Shown here piece after piece: positions 38,864-48,020 of a stretch of DNA of 64,000 nt. Positions within the stretch are counted from its first letter, which is position 1. Every line of letters begins with the position of its first letter. Under the pieces are notes generated by a model, which was not told where the DNA came from, did no database searches, and worked only from the letters and a program-made list of their open reading frames with translations. The stretch comes from Butyricicoccus intestinisimiae (GTDB taxonomy: Bacteria > Bacillota > Clostridia > Oscillospirales > Butyricicoccaceae), in assembly GCF_018918345.1 (NCBI RefSeq), contig NZ_JAHLQI010000001.1, positions 62,001 through 126,000 on the forward strand. Reading direction: 5' to 3'. A program made the translations under genes and the position numbers.

Positions 38864-39250
38864 GTGGCGAATGAAGAAAACTTGATACCGAATGAAGAAC
38901 GAACTCCGAGCGAACGCCGAGAAAACGCAAGGAAAGCCGGCATCGCATCCGGTAAGGCAAGACGCAGAAAGCGCAGCATGAAAGAAGCTGCTGATCTGTT
39001 TCTTTCGTTGCCGGTATCCGACAAGCGAAAGTTTAACAAGGCGGTACGGCGGTATGTCGATGTAGAAGATATTGACAATCAGATGCTCATGATTATGGGA
39101 TTGGTTGATGCGGCAACGGACGGCGATGCCGGAGCGGCAAAGGTTGTTATTGACCTACTAGGAGAACGAACGCCGCGAGAGGATGCAGAGCAAGACCAGC
39201 TTGCGCGTGCAGCTGAGTTGTTAGGAGGGATTGACAGCGCCATTGACTGA
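38864..39250 (+). CDS. Putative terminase small subunit
   Basis: A 128-residue protein (GTG at 38864 with GGAAGGTGG upstream; an upstream GTG at 38855 is possible). It is basic at the N-terminus (ERRENARKAGIASGKARRRKRSMKEAADLFLSL) and acidic toward the C-terminus. It directly precedes and overlaps terL, the usual place for the DNA-recognition subunit of the packaging motor. Assignment rests on position and general features more than on motifs. Confidence 0.65.
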   Translation: MANEENLIPNEERTPSERRENARKAGIASGKARRRKRSMKEAADLFLSLPVSDKRKFNKAVRRYVDVEDIDNQMLMIMGLVDAATDGDAGAAKVVIDLLGERTPREDAEQDQLARAAELLGGIDSAID

Positions 39251-40406
39251 GTATCAGCAGATGTATTTACGACATTGCAATCACAGGTGGAATGTCAAAA
39301 CTGGTGCAACCGGCAGCGGAAAGAGTTGGATAGATTACGCTGTGACGATTCCGAAGCGCATCATGGCGTGCCGCGGCGAGGGATTGATTGTCTTGATCGG
39401 CAACACACAGGGCACGTTGGAGCGCAACATCCTAGACCCGATGCGGAATATCTGGGGAGATGTGCTTGTCGGTACAATCAACAGTAAAAACACTGTGCAG
39501 CTATTTGGTAAGAAGTGCTATGCGATTGGCGCAGACAAGAAGAATCAAGTGGCAAAGATTCAGGGCGCAACAATGGAGTACGTTTACGGCGATGAGGTTA
39601 CAACATGGTCAGTCGATGTATTTCAGATGCTGAAATCGCGTTTGCGCTGCGAACACAGCCGCTTTGATGGGACGTGCAATCCAGACAGCCCGCTACACTG
39701 GTTTAAGCAGTTTTTGGATTCGGACGCAGATATTTATCAGCAGTCATACACGATTGATGACGGATGCCTGCCGGAAAATATTGTGTCGGAGCTGAAGAAA
39801 GAATATGCTGGCACAGTTTATTATGCACGGTACATTCTCGGTCAGTGGCAGCGCGCGGAAGGTTTGGTGTATCCGACATTCAGCGCAGAAAAGCATGTTG
39901 TGTCAAGCTGTCCGGACAAAGGGCTGTATTACATCAGCTGCGACTATGGCACGATGAACCCGTGCTCTATGGGGCTGTGGTGCATTGATGGCGGCACAGC
40001 GTACCGCACAGCAGAGTACTACTACAACGGACGCGAGGAGCGCCAGCAAAAGACGGATGAGGAGTATTACAGCGCACTGGACAAGCTGGCGAGAGGTCGG
40101 ACGATTCAGGCGATTGTAATAGACCCGTCTGCGGCATCGTTCATCGAGACAATTCGGCGGCATGGCAAGTATCGTGTCATCAAAGCAAATAATGCTGTGC
40201 TGGACGGCATCCGCGTTACAAACTCACTGCTCAACGCGGAGCGTATCCGAGTTCATGAGAGCTGTACGGATATTATTCGAGAGTTCGGCGCGTACAGCTG
40301 GGATGACAAAAAGCAAGAGGATGCAGTGATTAAGGAAAACGATCACGCGATGGATGACATGCGCTATTTTTGCATGACCGTTCTGCACAAGAAATTCAGG
40401 TGGTAA
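39231..40406 (+). CDS. terL: Terminase large subunit
   Basis: The 391-residue packaging motor has an ATPase with Walker A GATGSGKS (residues 25-32), Walker B-like YVYGDE, and a C-terminal RNase H-like nuclease with acidic motifs SCDYGT, VIDPSA and DHAMDDMRYF. Start codons are TTG at 39231 or 39243; the exact one is unsure because AGGAGG is very close to the first. It packages DNA through the portal encoded next. Confidence 0.93.
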   Translation: MTAPLTEYQQMYLRHCNHRWNVKTGATGSGKSWIDYAVTIPKRIMACRGEGLIVLIGNTQGTLERNILDPMRNIWGDVLVGTINSKNTVQLFGKKCYAIGADKKNQVAKIQGATMEYVYGDEVTTWSVDVFQMLKSRLRCEHSRFDGTCNPDSPLHWFKQFLDSDADIYQQSYTIDDGCLPENIVSELKKEYAGTVYYARYILGQWQRAEGLVYPTFSAEKHVVSSCPDKGLYYISCDYGTMNPCSMGLWCIDGGTAYRTAEYYYNGREERQQKTDEEYYSALDKLARGRTIQAIVIDPSAASFIETIRRHGKYRVIKANNAVLDGIRVTNSLLNAERIRVHESCTDIIREFGAYSWDDKKQEDAVIKENDHAMDDMRYFCMTVLHKKFRW

Positions 40407-40407
40407 G

Positions 40408-41814
40408 ATGTTTCAAAAATTTTTGTCATGGATAAGGCAGGTGGTAAGCAAGATGCTTGGTGCATCAAATATCAAACAGGCAACACACATGGATGTAGAT
40501 GTTTCCAGCGATATGATAGTCGCGCTGGAACAGTGGGAGAGGATGTACCGCAACGAGCCGGATTGGAAAAATAGCACAACAGTTCCGCTTGGGCTGCCTG
40601 CTGCTATCGCTGGAGAATTGGCGCGTCTTACCGTGCTGGAAGTAAAGAGCGAGGTAAGCGGCAGCACACGAGCTGAATACATCAATGAGCAGTACAAGCA
40701 TTTGCTTGCGGGATTGCAGCAAAAGATTGAGCAGGGCTGCGCACTGGGCGGCATGGCGTTCAAGCCGTATCCTACAGATGCGGGGCAGCTCGTTGTTGAC
40801 TGCGTTCCGGCAGACCGATTTTTCCCGACTGGTTTCGATTCATCCGGCAATCTGTCCGGCGGCGTATTCGTTGACAGATACACACGAGGACGGCAGTTTT
40901 ATACGCGCTTTGAGTGTCACCAGTTGACCGGCACAACGTACACGATCAAAAATGTTGCTTACATGTCGTATGATCGTGACAGCATCGGCGTACCCGTGTC
41001 GCTGGATGCGGCGCCGCAATGGGCTGGGCTGGATAGTGAGCTGACGCTTGACGGCATTACACGCCCGCTGTTTGGCTATTTCCGTGTACCGACGGCAAAC
41101 AACATTGACCGCGACAGCCCGCTCGGTGTATCGGTATATGCACGTGCGGTTGATACCATCCGACAGGCAGACGAGCAGTGGAGCCGGATGCTGTGGGAGT
41201 TCGAGGGCACGGAACTCGCCGTAGATATTTCTGCACAGGCATTTATGCCGGATGAAAACGGCGGTGTCAAGATTCCAAAGCGATTCAAGCGGCTATTCCG
41301 CGCGTTGGATTTAGGTGATTCTGACAATCCGTTGTATCAGGTGTTCAGCCCGCAAATCCGGGAAGAGCCGCTATATAAGGGGCTCCAGCACGTGTTGCAG
41401 CTGATTGAGTTCCAGTGTGGGCTTGCCTATGGCACATTATCAGATCCGCAAACAGTCGAAAAGACGGCGGAAGAAATCAAGGCGAGCAAGCAGCGATCGT
41501 ATTCCACAGTTGCATCCCTGCAAGCGGCGCTGGAACATGCATTGAACGATGTTGTCTACGCGATGGATGTATGGGCAACCATCAACCATCTTGCACCGGC
41601 GGGAAAATATGAAGTATCGTTCGGCTGGGATGACAGCATTGTTGTAGACACTGACAAGGAGTTTGCGCAGCGTATGCAGATGGCATCGGCACAGTATATC
41701 CGCCCGGAACTGCTGCTATCGTGGTACTTCGGGTGCAGCGAGGAAGAAGCACGGAAGATGATGCCGGTGCAAACAGACGAAGCGGATCCGTTTGGGTTGA
41801 ACGGCGATGCTTGA
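40408..41814 (+). CDS. Portal protein, SPP1 Gp6/A118-like
   Basis: The 468-residue protein lies between terL and the MuF gene, as portals do. The pattern WERMYRNEPDWKNSTTVPLGLPAAIAGELARLTVLEVKSEV, a central SPLGVSVYARAVDTIRQADEQWSRM and C-terminal SDPQTVEKTAEEIKASKQRSYSTV matches the A118-like portal family. Twelve copies form the DNA channel at one capsid vertex. AGGTGGTAAG precedes the ATG. Confidence 0.88.
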   Translation: MFQKFLSWIRQVVSKMLGASNIKQATHMDVDVSSDMIVALEQWERMYRNEPDWKNSTTVPLGLPAAIAGELARLTVLEVKSEVSGSTRAEYINEQYKHLLAGLQQKIEQGCALGGMAFKPYPTDAGQLVVDCVPADRFFPTGFDSSGNLSGGVFVDRYTRGRQFYTRFECHQLTGTTYTIKNVAYMSYDRDSIGVPVSLDAAPQWAGLDSELTLDGITRPLFGYFRVPTANNIDRDSPLGVSVYARAVDTIRQADEQWSRMLWEFEGTELAVDISAQAFMPDENGGVKIPKRFKRLFRALDLGDSDNPLYQVFSPQIREEPLYKGLQHVLQLIEFQCGLAYGTLSDPQTVEKTAEEIKASKQRSYSTVASLQAALEHALNDVVYAMDVWATINHLAPAGKYEVSFGWDDSIVVDTDKEFAQRMQMASAQYIRPELLLSWYFGCSEEEARKMMPVQTDEADPFGLNGDA

Positions 41815-43564
41815 CCCGAATGTACTAGACAGCTTGCCGGATGCGCTGGTTGCGCTGTATGCACAGGCTGAGCAGGATATTCTTGCTGACATGGCGCGGC
41901 GGCTGGCACAGTATGATTACTGGATACCGGCGGCAGAGCACCAGCGGCAAAAGCTGCGTGAAATGAATGTGACGCAGCAGGAAATCATCAAGCAGCTGTC
42001 ACAGCTGACCGGCAAGAGCAAAGATGAAATCAAACAGCTGATGCAGCAAGCCTGTGACGATGCACTCGAAACTGACCGAGAGTATTACCGACAGCATGGT
42101 ACAGATGTTCCGACGGCATTGTCACAAGAGATGAAGAATATCCTGAATGCCGGATATACATCAACTGGAAAGTTGTTTAAGAATCTGACGAAAACAACAG
42201 CGTCCGCTGGTCAAACACAGTTTGTACATGCGCTTGACCGCGCTTGGCTGGAAGTACAGAGCGGAGCTTTTGACTACAGCACAGCAATACGCAGTGCAGT
42301 CAAAGAGCTATCACGGCAAGGCTTGCACGCGGTACAGTATCCGTCCGGCAGATCGGACACGCTGGAAGTGGCGGTCAGGCGGTCTGTTGTAACCGGCATC
42401 AACCAGACAGCGGCACAGATGCAGCTACAGCTTGCGGATGAGTTGGACAGCGACTTGGTAGAGACTACGGCACACGCCGGTGCGCGTCCCTCACATGTTG
42501 TGTGGCAAGGGCAGGTGTTCAGTCTGTCTGGGAAAAATCCAAAGTATCTAGATTTCCGGTCAGCAACGGGATACGGAACAGGCGCGGGCTTGTGTGGCTG
42601 GAATTGCCGACACAGCTTTTTTCCGTACTTCGAGGGTGCAGGACATGCATACACATCTGACCAGCTGAGAAGCTACGAGGATAAGAGTATTTCCTACAAC
42701 GGGAAAATGTACACCGAGTATGAAGCAAGCCAAATGCAGCGACATAATGAACGCCAAATCAGACGATGGAAGCGTGAGTATGCAGCAATGGAAGCCGCTG
42801 GATTGGACACGACAGAAGCAGCAGTTAAGCTGCGTAGCTGGCGGGAACGACAGCGGGATTTCTTGGAGCAAACCGGATTGAAGGTTCAGAGCGCAAGACA
42901 GGAAACCGTTGGGTTTGGCAGAAGCCAGGCGAGAAAAGCGGGCACAACCGCGAAAAAGCAAGCTGATATGATAGAAAACTTTTCTCAAAAGATGCGAGAG
43001 AAGGGTTACACTGTGAAAGGCTTTGATAGATACTATGGAGATCAAGAGACTTTATCGCATATGTTGTCGGCTTTTGAGCGCATGGCAACTGTATATCCAC
43101 AAGTCGCGGAAGGCTTAACCATAGCGTATTCTTACAGCAAAAATTCTGATACCGTTGGTTGGTATAACCCTAAAACAAAAACGATAGGATACAACAAACA
43201 GACCATAGGTAATTGGAATTATCATTGTGAAGAGTATGAAAAATTGGTAAAAGAAGGATGGTTTCCGCGGGGCACAACTCCGGATGGTGCATTCTATCAT
43301 GAGTTCGGACATGCTTATGCATATGCGAACAACATGACGGGTTATAAAAAGAAAATAGATAAAGTTCTTAAAGATATGGGATATGGCTACGTTAATGTTC
43401 AACAACGTGAAAATGCACTGACGAAAGAACTATCTCAGTACTCTACAGTAGATACCATCCCTATATGTCAAGAGGTTATTGCAGAATCATTTAGCGAATG
43501 GTATACTAGTAACAAGCCAAGAGAATTCTGTACTACATTCATGAAGGAGGTTGGTGCTATATGA
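41807..43564 (+). CDS. MuF-type minor capsid protein with C-terminal metallopeptidase-like domain
   Basis: The 585-residue protein begins with an A118-type minor capsid 2/MuF head protein (about 1-300; AIRSAVKELSRQGLHAVQYPSGR, VRRSVVTGINQTAAQMQ, ETTAHAGARPSHVVWQGQVFSL, GLCGWNCRHSFFPYF). After a coiled linker (about 300-390) comes an extra domain with HEFGH at residues 498-502 (FYHEFGHAYAYANN) and a downstream Glu near 560 (EVIAESFSEWYTSN), the arrangement of zincin metallopeptidases. The DNA for the last third is AT-richer than the head part. MuF proteins of temperate phages are known carriers of C-terminal toxin domains, so an injected or released effector is plausible. Confidence 0.85.
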   Translation: MLDPNVLDSLPDALVALYAQAEQDILADMARRLAQYDYWIPAAEHQRQKLREMNVTQQEIIKQLSQLTGKSKDEIKQLMQQACDDALETDREYYRQHGTDVPTALSQEMKNILNAGYTSTGKLFKNLTKTTASAGQTQFVHALDRAWLEVQSGAFDYSTAIRSAVKELSRQGLHAVQYPSGRSDTLEVAVRRSVVTGINQTAAQMQLQLADELDSDLVETTAHAGARPSHVVWQGQVFSLSGKNPKYLDFRSATGYGTGAGLCGWNCRHSFFPYFEGAGHAYTSDQLRSYEDKSISYNGKMYTEYEASQMQRHNERQIRRWKREYAAMEAAGLDTTEAAVKLRSWRERQRDFLEQTGLKVQSARQETVGFGRSQARKAGTTAKKQADMIENFSQKMREKGYTVKGFDRYYGDQETLSHMLSAFERMATVYPQVAEGLTIAYSYSKNSDTVGWYNPKTKTIGYNKQTIGNWNYHCEEYEKLVKEGWFPRGTTPDGAFYHEFGHAYAYANNMTGYKKKIDKVLKDMGYGYVNVQQRENALTKELSQYSTVDTIPICQEVIAESFSEWYTSNKPREFCTTFMKEVGAI

Positions 43565-43743
43565 CATTAAGTGATCATGTGAAAAAATTATTGTATTTTA
43601 AAACCAACCCTGAGTGGGTATGGTATGATGATGAAGAACTGCCACATCTGACAGAGAAAGCTCCGCCAGAAGCTGTGGAATCGTATAACTATTGGAAAGA
43701 GTATTACGAAGAGCAAAAAAGAACAGGAATTATCAAATACTGA
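43561..43743 (+). CDS. Small acidic partner of the MuF metallopeptidase (60 aa)
   Basis: The start overlaps the MuF gene stop as ATGA. The product is acidic and aromatic-rich (PEWVWYDDEELPHLTEKAPPEAVESYNYWKEYYEEQ). It is not a known capsid component. Tight coupling to a toxin-like domain makes an immunity or chaperone role likely, but this rests on position only. Its base composition matches the peptidase domain, so the two were probably acquired together. Confidence 0.6.
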   Translation: MTLSDHVKKLLYFKTNPEWVWYDDEELPHLTEKAPPEAVESYNYWKEYYEEQKRTGIIKY

Positions 43744-43804
43744 AATCAGAAACCGCCAATCTTCGGAAAGGCGGTTTTGTTATACCCGTTTTTAGGAGGA
43801 AACT

Positions 43805-43939
43805 ATGATTTATGGAATTATGCTGTTGATGATTGGACTAAAGCTGAAAATGTCTGCGGTATATTACTTGCTGCTCGGCGTGGCGGCTACATTGGAAGTT
43901 GTGAGAGCGTTTGTAAAAGCTGTTGCGAAAAACAAGTGA
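43805..43939 (+). CDS. Membrane microprotein (44 aa)
   Basis: TTAGGAGGAAACT precedes the ATG. The product is one or two short membrane helices (IYGIMLLMIGLKLKMSAVYYLLLGVAATLEVVRAF). Function unknown. Confidence 0.5.
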   Translation: MIYGIMLLMIGLKLKMSAVYYLLLGVAATLEVVRAFVKAVAKNK

Positions 43940-43963
43940 ACCTTGTTTCTGAAAGGAGACACC

Positions 43964-44257
43964 ATGAAGTATAAAAAGAAGCCGATAGTCGTTGAAGCAT
44001 TTTGCTGGACGGGTGACGAGAACCAGCTGGAAGACCCTACGTGGATTGCTGAGATGATTAAATCCGGCACATGTGAGATTCTAACGGAAGAAAGAGGTTA
44101 TCTTGGTATGGGTCTCAATCCTAGAATCTGTCTGGCAATCAAAACCTTAGAAGGAATACATTATGCTCTTCCGGGTGATTATATCATTCGCGGCATTAAG
44201 GGTGAAGTATATCCCTGCAAGCCGGATATTTTTAAACAAACATATGAGCTTGTTTGA
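43964..44257 (+). CDS. Small phage protein of a common accessory family (97 aa)
   Basis: ATG at 43964 with AAAGGAG upstream. The pattern KYKKKPIVVEAFCWTGDE at the N-terminus and YALPGDYIIRGIKGEVYPCKPDIFKQTYE at the C-terminus matches a short protein often seen in phage genomes, of unknown function. It lies between the MuF unit and the scaffold gene and has its own terminator, so it is an insertion in the head block. Confidence 0.7.
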   Translation: MKYKKKPIVVEAFCWTGDENQLEDPTWIAEMIKSGTCEILTEERGYLGMGLNPRICLAIKTLEGIHYALPGDYIIRGIKGEVYPCKPDIFKQTYELV

Positions 44258-44276
44258 TTATTAACAACAGAATACC

Positions 44277-44308
44277 AAGGCTATTGCGTAACAGCAGTAG
44301 CCTTTTAT
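44277..44308 (+). terminator. Terminator within the head gene block
   Basis: AAGGCTA (44277-44283) pairs with TAGCCTT (44298-44304) and T-rich sequence follows. It separates the accessory genes from the scaffold gene. Confidence 0.6.
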
Positions 44309-44426
44309 TATGCCCTGAGTACGGCGTTAAACTGCTCTATTTTTGACCGTGCCGAAGTCGCAAAACTACGGCGCCGCAGCGGATGCGACCCGCGACAACA
44401 AAGCGCAGCGGCAGGAGGAACACACG

Positions 44427-45002
44427 ATGAAGCGTGAATTTATCAAGGGTTTGCTGCCGGACATCGGCGATGACGTTTTGAAGCAGATCATGGATCAGCA
44501 CAGTACAGATGTCGGTGCGCTGAGAAGTAAAATCGAAGCACTGGAAACCGAACGAGACGGACTGAAAACCCAGCTGAACGATGCCAATACAGAAATTCAG
44601 TCGTATAAGGATATGGATATTGACGGCATCAAGCAGAAGGCGGCTGATTGGGAAAACAAGTACAACACAGACACACAGGCATTAAAGGATAAGCTGTCCG
44701 AGCAGGAATATAGCTATGCTGTCAATGGTGCGGTGTCTGGTATGCAGTTTACCAGCGCAGCAGCCAAGAAGGCGTTTGTGTCCGATCTCAAGGATAAAGG
44801 TTTGAAGCTGGAAGATGGCAAGCTGCTGGGTCTTGACGATTATGTAAAGACCTACAAGGAAAGCGACCCACACGCTTTCGCGGACGATGACGGCGGGGAT
44901 CCGCAGCCGCGCGTAGTCGGAAGAACAACTGGCGGAAATGCTGGGGGTGCAATGGCTGCCATGCGTGCAGCGATGGGGCTTCCAAATAACACAAAGGAGT
45001 AA
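44427..45002 (+). CDS. Scaffold protein, phage minor structural GP20 type
   Basis: ATG at 44427 with AGGAGG upstream gives 191 residues. The pattern KREFIKGLLPDIGDDVLKQIMDQHSTDVGALRSKIEALETERDGLKTQLNDANTEI is a coiled-coil scaffold of the GP20 family. The C-terminus is Gly/Ala/Met-rich. It guides capsid assembly and is then lost. It directly precedes the major capsid gene, as expected. Confidence 0.88.
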   Translation: MKREFIKGLLPDIGDDVLKQIMDQHSTDVGALRSKIEALETERDGLKTQLNDANTEIQSYKDMDIDGIKQKAADWENKYNTDTQALKDKLSEQEYSYAVNGAVSGMQFTSAAAKKAFVSDLKDKGLKLEDGKLLGLDDYVKTYKESDPHAFADDDGGDPQPRVVGRTTGGNAGGAMAAMRAAMGLPNNTKE

Positions 45003-45008
45003 ACAATA

Positions 45009-45890
45009 ATGGCAAATGCAATTGAATTGGCAAAGCAGTATGTGCCGCTGCTTGACGAAGCATACAAGCTGGCTTCGTGCACATCCGTACTGGATGGCGC
45101 GTCTGATCTGGCGCGACAGGGCGCAAACGCAAACGAGCTGATTATCCCGAAGATGTCTATGCAGGGTCTGGCAGATTACAGCAGAAACAGTGGCTATGTC
45201 TCCGGTGACGTGACACTGACGAACGAGACCGTGAAGTGCAATTTTGACCGCGGCAGATCTTTCGTTATCGACAGCATGGACGATCTGGAAACCGCAGGCA
45301 TTGCGTTCGGCCGTCTGTCCGGCGAGTTTATCCGCACAAAGGTTGCACCGGAGCTGGACGCATTCCGCTTTGCAACGTATGCAGGTATCACCGGCATCTC
45401 TAAGATTGCCGCAGGTGCTGCGCTTGCAACTGGTGACGCTGTCATCAAGGCGATTCGTGCCGGCGCAACTAAGATGGACGAGGACGAAGTCCCGGCGGAT
45501 CAGCGATATTTGTTTGTGACACCGACTCTGTACGGCATGATTCAGGATCTGGAAACCTATAAGTCCCGCGCTGTGCTGGAAAACTTTGCACAGGTTATCA
45601 CTGTGCCGCAGACACGTTTTTACACTGCGATTGACCAGCAGGACGGCACATCTTCCGGCGAGGAAGCAGGCGGCTACATCAAAGAAAAGACCAGCGGCAA
45701 GAACATCAATTTTATGATTATTCATAAGCCTGCGGTTATCCAGTTTGAGAAGCACGTTGCGCCGAAGATCATTACACCGGAAGCAAACCCGGATGCGGAT
45801 GCGTACAAGTTCGGTTATCGCAACGTCGGTATTGCTGACGTGTACGACAACAAGGTTGCAGGCATTTATCTGCACTATGCTGCATCGTGA
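45009..45890 (+). CDS. Major capsid protein
   Basis: The 293-residue protein follows the scaffold with AAGGAG upstream. The N-terminus (IELAKQYVPLLDEAYKLASCTSVLDG) and the central stretch (VKCNFDRGRSFVIDSMDDLETAGIAFGRLSGEFIRTKVAPELDAFRFATYA, then MIQDLETYKSRAVLENFAQVI) match HK97-fold capsid proteins of A118-like phages. It forms the icosahedral shell. Position and size agree. Confidence 0.9.
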   Translation: MANAIELAKQYVPLLDEAYKLASCTSVLDGASDLARQGANANELIIPKMSMQGLADYSRNSGYVSGDVTLTNETVKCNFDRGRSFVIDSMDDLETAGIAFGRLSGEFIRTKVAPELDAFRFATYAGITGISKIAAGAALATGDAVIKAIRAGATKMDEDEVPADQRYLFVTPTLYGMIQDLETYKSRAVLENFAQVITVPQTRFYTAIDQQDGTSSGEEAGGYIKEKTSGKNINFMIIHKPAVIQFEKHVAPKIITPEANPDADAYKFGYRNVGIADVYDNKVAGIYLHYAAS

Positions 45891-45967
45891 TGGGCAGATT
45901 CGTAGGGCTGCGGCAGCCGAAAAAGCCGAAGGAAAACAAGACGCAGGACGTAAAGATTGATAAGTAG
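45890..45967 (+). CDS. Short basic frame after the capsid gene (25 aa)
   Basis: The ATG shares one base with the capsid stop. The product is Lys/Pro-rich (GRFVGLRQPKKPKENKTQDV). Many phages have a very small gene here, but no ribosome site is evident. Confidence 0.4.
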   Translation: MGRFVGLRQPKKPKENKTQDVKIDK

Positions 45968-45975
45968 GTGTTTGC

Positions 45976-46320
45976 ATGTGTTACGCAGACTATGACTATT
46001 ACATCAACGATTATTGCGGCAAGACAATCGCCGAGGCAGACTTTATCCGTCTGTCTCGGCAGGCGTCCGCTTATCTGGATATACTGACGCTGGACAAGAT
46101 CACAGACGATTGGACAACGGATGAGCGCGTGAAAAATGCGTGCTGTGCAGTCGCAGATGTGTACGCGAAGCAAGATGCAGGCGGCGAAGTCGCCAGTGAG
46201 AGCAATCATGGTGTGTCTCGAACATATGTGGCATCCGGTAAGAGCACAGACAAGCAGTTGTATGATGCTGCGGTGCTGTACCTTGCAAACACCGGACTAC
46301 TGTACAGAGGTGTTACATGA
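45976..46320 (+). CDS. Head-tail connector, gp6-like
   Basis: The 114-residue helical protein (CYADYDYYINDYCGKTIAEADFIRLSRQASAYLDILTLDKI...VKNACCAVADVYAKQDAGGEVASESNHGVSRTYVASGKSTDKQLYDAAVLYLANTGLLYRGV, in parts) has the pattern of the connector that docks under the portal. It overlaps the next gene by ATGA. Call by pattern and place. Confidence 0.75.
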   Translation: MCYADYDYYINDYCGKTIAEADFIRLSRQASAYLDILTLDKITDDWTTDERVKNACCAVADVYAKQDAGGEVASESNHGVSRTYVASGKSTDKQLYDAAVLYLANTGLLYRGVT

Positions 46321-46670
46321 TGATTGGATACAATGCAACGGTAACGGTTTACAACAAATCACTGACAGACGATGCGGTGGCATGGGAACCGACAACGGTA
46401 AACGGTGTGTACACAGAGGATGTTCGGGCGATCAACGCAAGCAGCACAACGACCGCAAGTGCACCAGCTACGTTGGTAGATTTTCCGGCGGATGCCTGGG
46501 CAGAGTGCACCGTGCATCAAGGTGATTACATCGTTGTTGGCGGCTGTGACATTGGGGCGTTTACGGGCAATGCGGCTGCACTGATAGACGCAGGCGGGCG
46601 TCAGGTCGAAAACGTATCAAAGTATCTGTTTGGTACGCCGTTGGATCATGTGGAGGTGACAGCGCGATGA
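46317..46670 (+). CDS. Head closure / minor capsid protein 1 type
   Basis: The 117-residue beta-rich protein (IGYNATVTVYNKSLTDDAVAWEPTTVNGVYTEDV, WAECTVHQGDYIVVGGCDIG) lies second in the connector series, where A118-like phages have minor capsid protein 1. It probably plugs the connector. It overlaps neighbours on both sides by 4 nt. Confidence 0.68.
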   Translation: MMIGYNATVTVYNKSLTDDAVAWEPTTVNGVYTEDVRAINASSTTTASAPATLVDFPADAWAECTVHQGDYIVVGGCDIGAFTGNAAALIDAGGRQVENVSKYLFGTPLDHVEVTAR

Positions 46671-47071
46671 GAGTGCAGATTACCGGGGTTGCGGCATCCA
46701 TTAACACAGCGGAGATTTTACGCCGCAGAGGGCTTGGACAGAGCACGGCAGCTGTAAAAAAGCTCGGTACTACAATCGCACGCTATGCAGACTGGCGCGT
46801 ACCAATGCAGACTGGCGCGCTGAAAAATAGCAAGCAAATCATCGTAAGCGGAGGCGGAAACGGATACATTGTGTATCCAGCACCATACGCACACTACCAG
46901 CACGAGGGTAAGGCGATGGGCGGTCGCGCACCGAAGCACTACACAGGCAAAGCGCTAACCTATCACGGGGCGCCGACGCGCGGATCTAAGTGGGTAGATC
47001 GGACGATGAAAGAGGATGGAAAACGTATATTGTCTGACTTTGCTAAAGCGGTAGGAGGAAAAATCAAGTGA
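46667..47071 (+). CDS. Minor capsid protein 2 type (HK97 gp10-like connector)
   Basis: The 134-residue protein has the pattern of minor capsid protein 2: RYADWRVPMQTGALKNSKQIIVSGGGNGYIVYPAPYAHYQHEGK and WVDRTMKEDGKRILSDFAKAVGG. It lies between head closure and tail terminator genes. Confidence 0.75.
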   Translation: MRVQITGVAASINTAEILRRRGLGQSTAAVKKLGTTIARYADWRVPMQTGALKNSKQIIVSGGGNGYIVYPAPYAHYQHEGKAMGGRAPKHYTGKALTYHGAPTRGSKWVDRTMKEDGKRILSDFAKAVGGKIK

Positions 47072-47505
47072 ACGGAAAAGACACAATGATTTCCGGCTTG
47101 AGAAGGTGGCTGCAAGGATATGACGGCATGTCGGGCGGTCGGCTGAACGTAGACGGCAATCCGGGAAAAATTGGTGACTTTTCTATTGTTGCTGATGATA
47201 TACCGGAAGACGTGACGCAAATGATGTGGGCGCGTCATCGCAAGCGAACATTTTATCTTGTGCGAGATTGTCCGTTTGATGCCGAGGATATTGCGCAAAA
47301 TACAGAGAATCTGAACTGGTACGAAGATTTTGCGCACTGGATATATCAGTGCAATTTAACCGGGAATTATCCGAGTTTAGGTGAAAACATCACTTGCGTT
47401 AGTGTGATCGACAGCAGCATGGGTGCGATTGTAACCGTCGTTGAAGACGGCCGCGCGGCGTACCGAATCACGCTGCAAGTGGAATACGTAGAAAGGATTT
47501 TTTGA
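47068..47505 (+). CDS. Minor capsid protein 3 type / tail terminator
   Basis: The 145-residue protein starts at GTG with TAGGAGGAAAA upstream. WARHRKRTFYLVRDCPFDAEDIAQNTENLNWYEDFAHWIYQ and the C-terminal TVVEDGRAAYRITLQVEYVERIF fit minor capsid protein 3, which caps the tail tube. It is directly followed by the tail tube gene. Confidence 0.72.
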   Translation: MNGKDTMISGLRRWLQGYDGMSGGRLNVDGNPGKIGDFSIVADDIPEDVTQMMWARHRKRTFYLVRDCPFDAEDIAQNTENLNWYEDFAHWIYQCNLTGNYPSLGENITCVSVIDSSMGAIVTVVEDGRAAYRITLQVEYVERIF

Positions 47506-48006
47506 ATGAAAGTAAGCGAATTGATTAAGTCGGCCGGATTCACGCCCGGAACTAAGGGCGAAGGAGAAGTAAAAACTAATCACTTCATCCTGGGCATCCA
47601 GACCGAAACGTCTCAGGCTAAAGAGGTGGATTACACAGTTGCGGGTCCGCATGTAGAAGCGCTTGGTCAGAGCATTGAATCTGAAACAGAGGATGCGAAC
47701 TACATGTATGAAGGCAAGTCTACGAGTCGAACAAGTGCACAGAGAAAGTTTAAAGTTTCCGGCAAGCGCTTGGTTGGCGATGCCTTTCAGGACTGGGCTT
47801 GCAGTCATAAGATTAAGTACGGCACCGGTTCGGGTGTAATTGTACCATATGTGTATTTCAATGCACTGACCGGCATGGGCGAGAAGGGCAATTTGACCAT
47901 CAATGTGACATCCGATGGTGATGGCGACGCAAATGCGCTGGCTGCGTTTACCGTAGAGGCATCGTCCGTCGGCATTCCGACAGAGTACACATACAGTGCA
48001 ACCTAA
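47506..48006 (+). CDS. Major tail tube protein
   Basis: The 166-residue protein starts immediately after the tail terminator stop. KVSELIKSAGFTPGTKGEGEVKTNHFILGIQTETSQAKEVDYTVAGPHVEALGQSIES and the beta-rich C-terminus fit A118-like tube proteins; position supports this. It polymerises around the tape measure. Confidence 0.78.
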   Translation: MKVSELIKSAGFTPGTKGEGEVKTNHFILGIQTETSQAKEVDYTVAGPHVEALGQSIESETEDANYMYEGKSTSRTSAQRKFKVSGKRLVGDAFQDWACSHKIKYGTGSGVIVPYVYFNALTGMGEKGNLTINVTSDGDGDANALAAFTVEASSVGIPTEYTYSAT

Positions 48007-48020
48007 GGGGGGAAGAAAAC

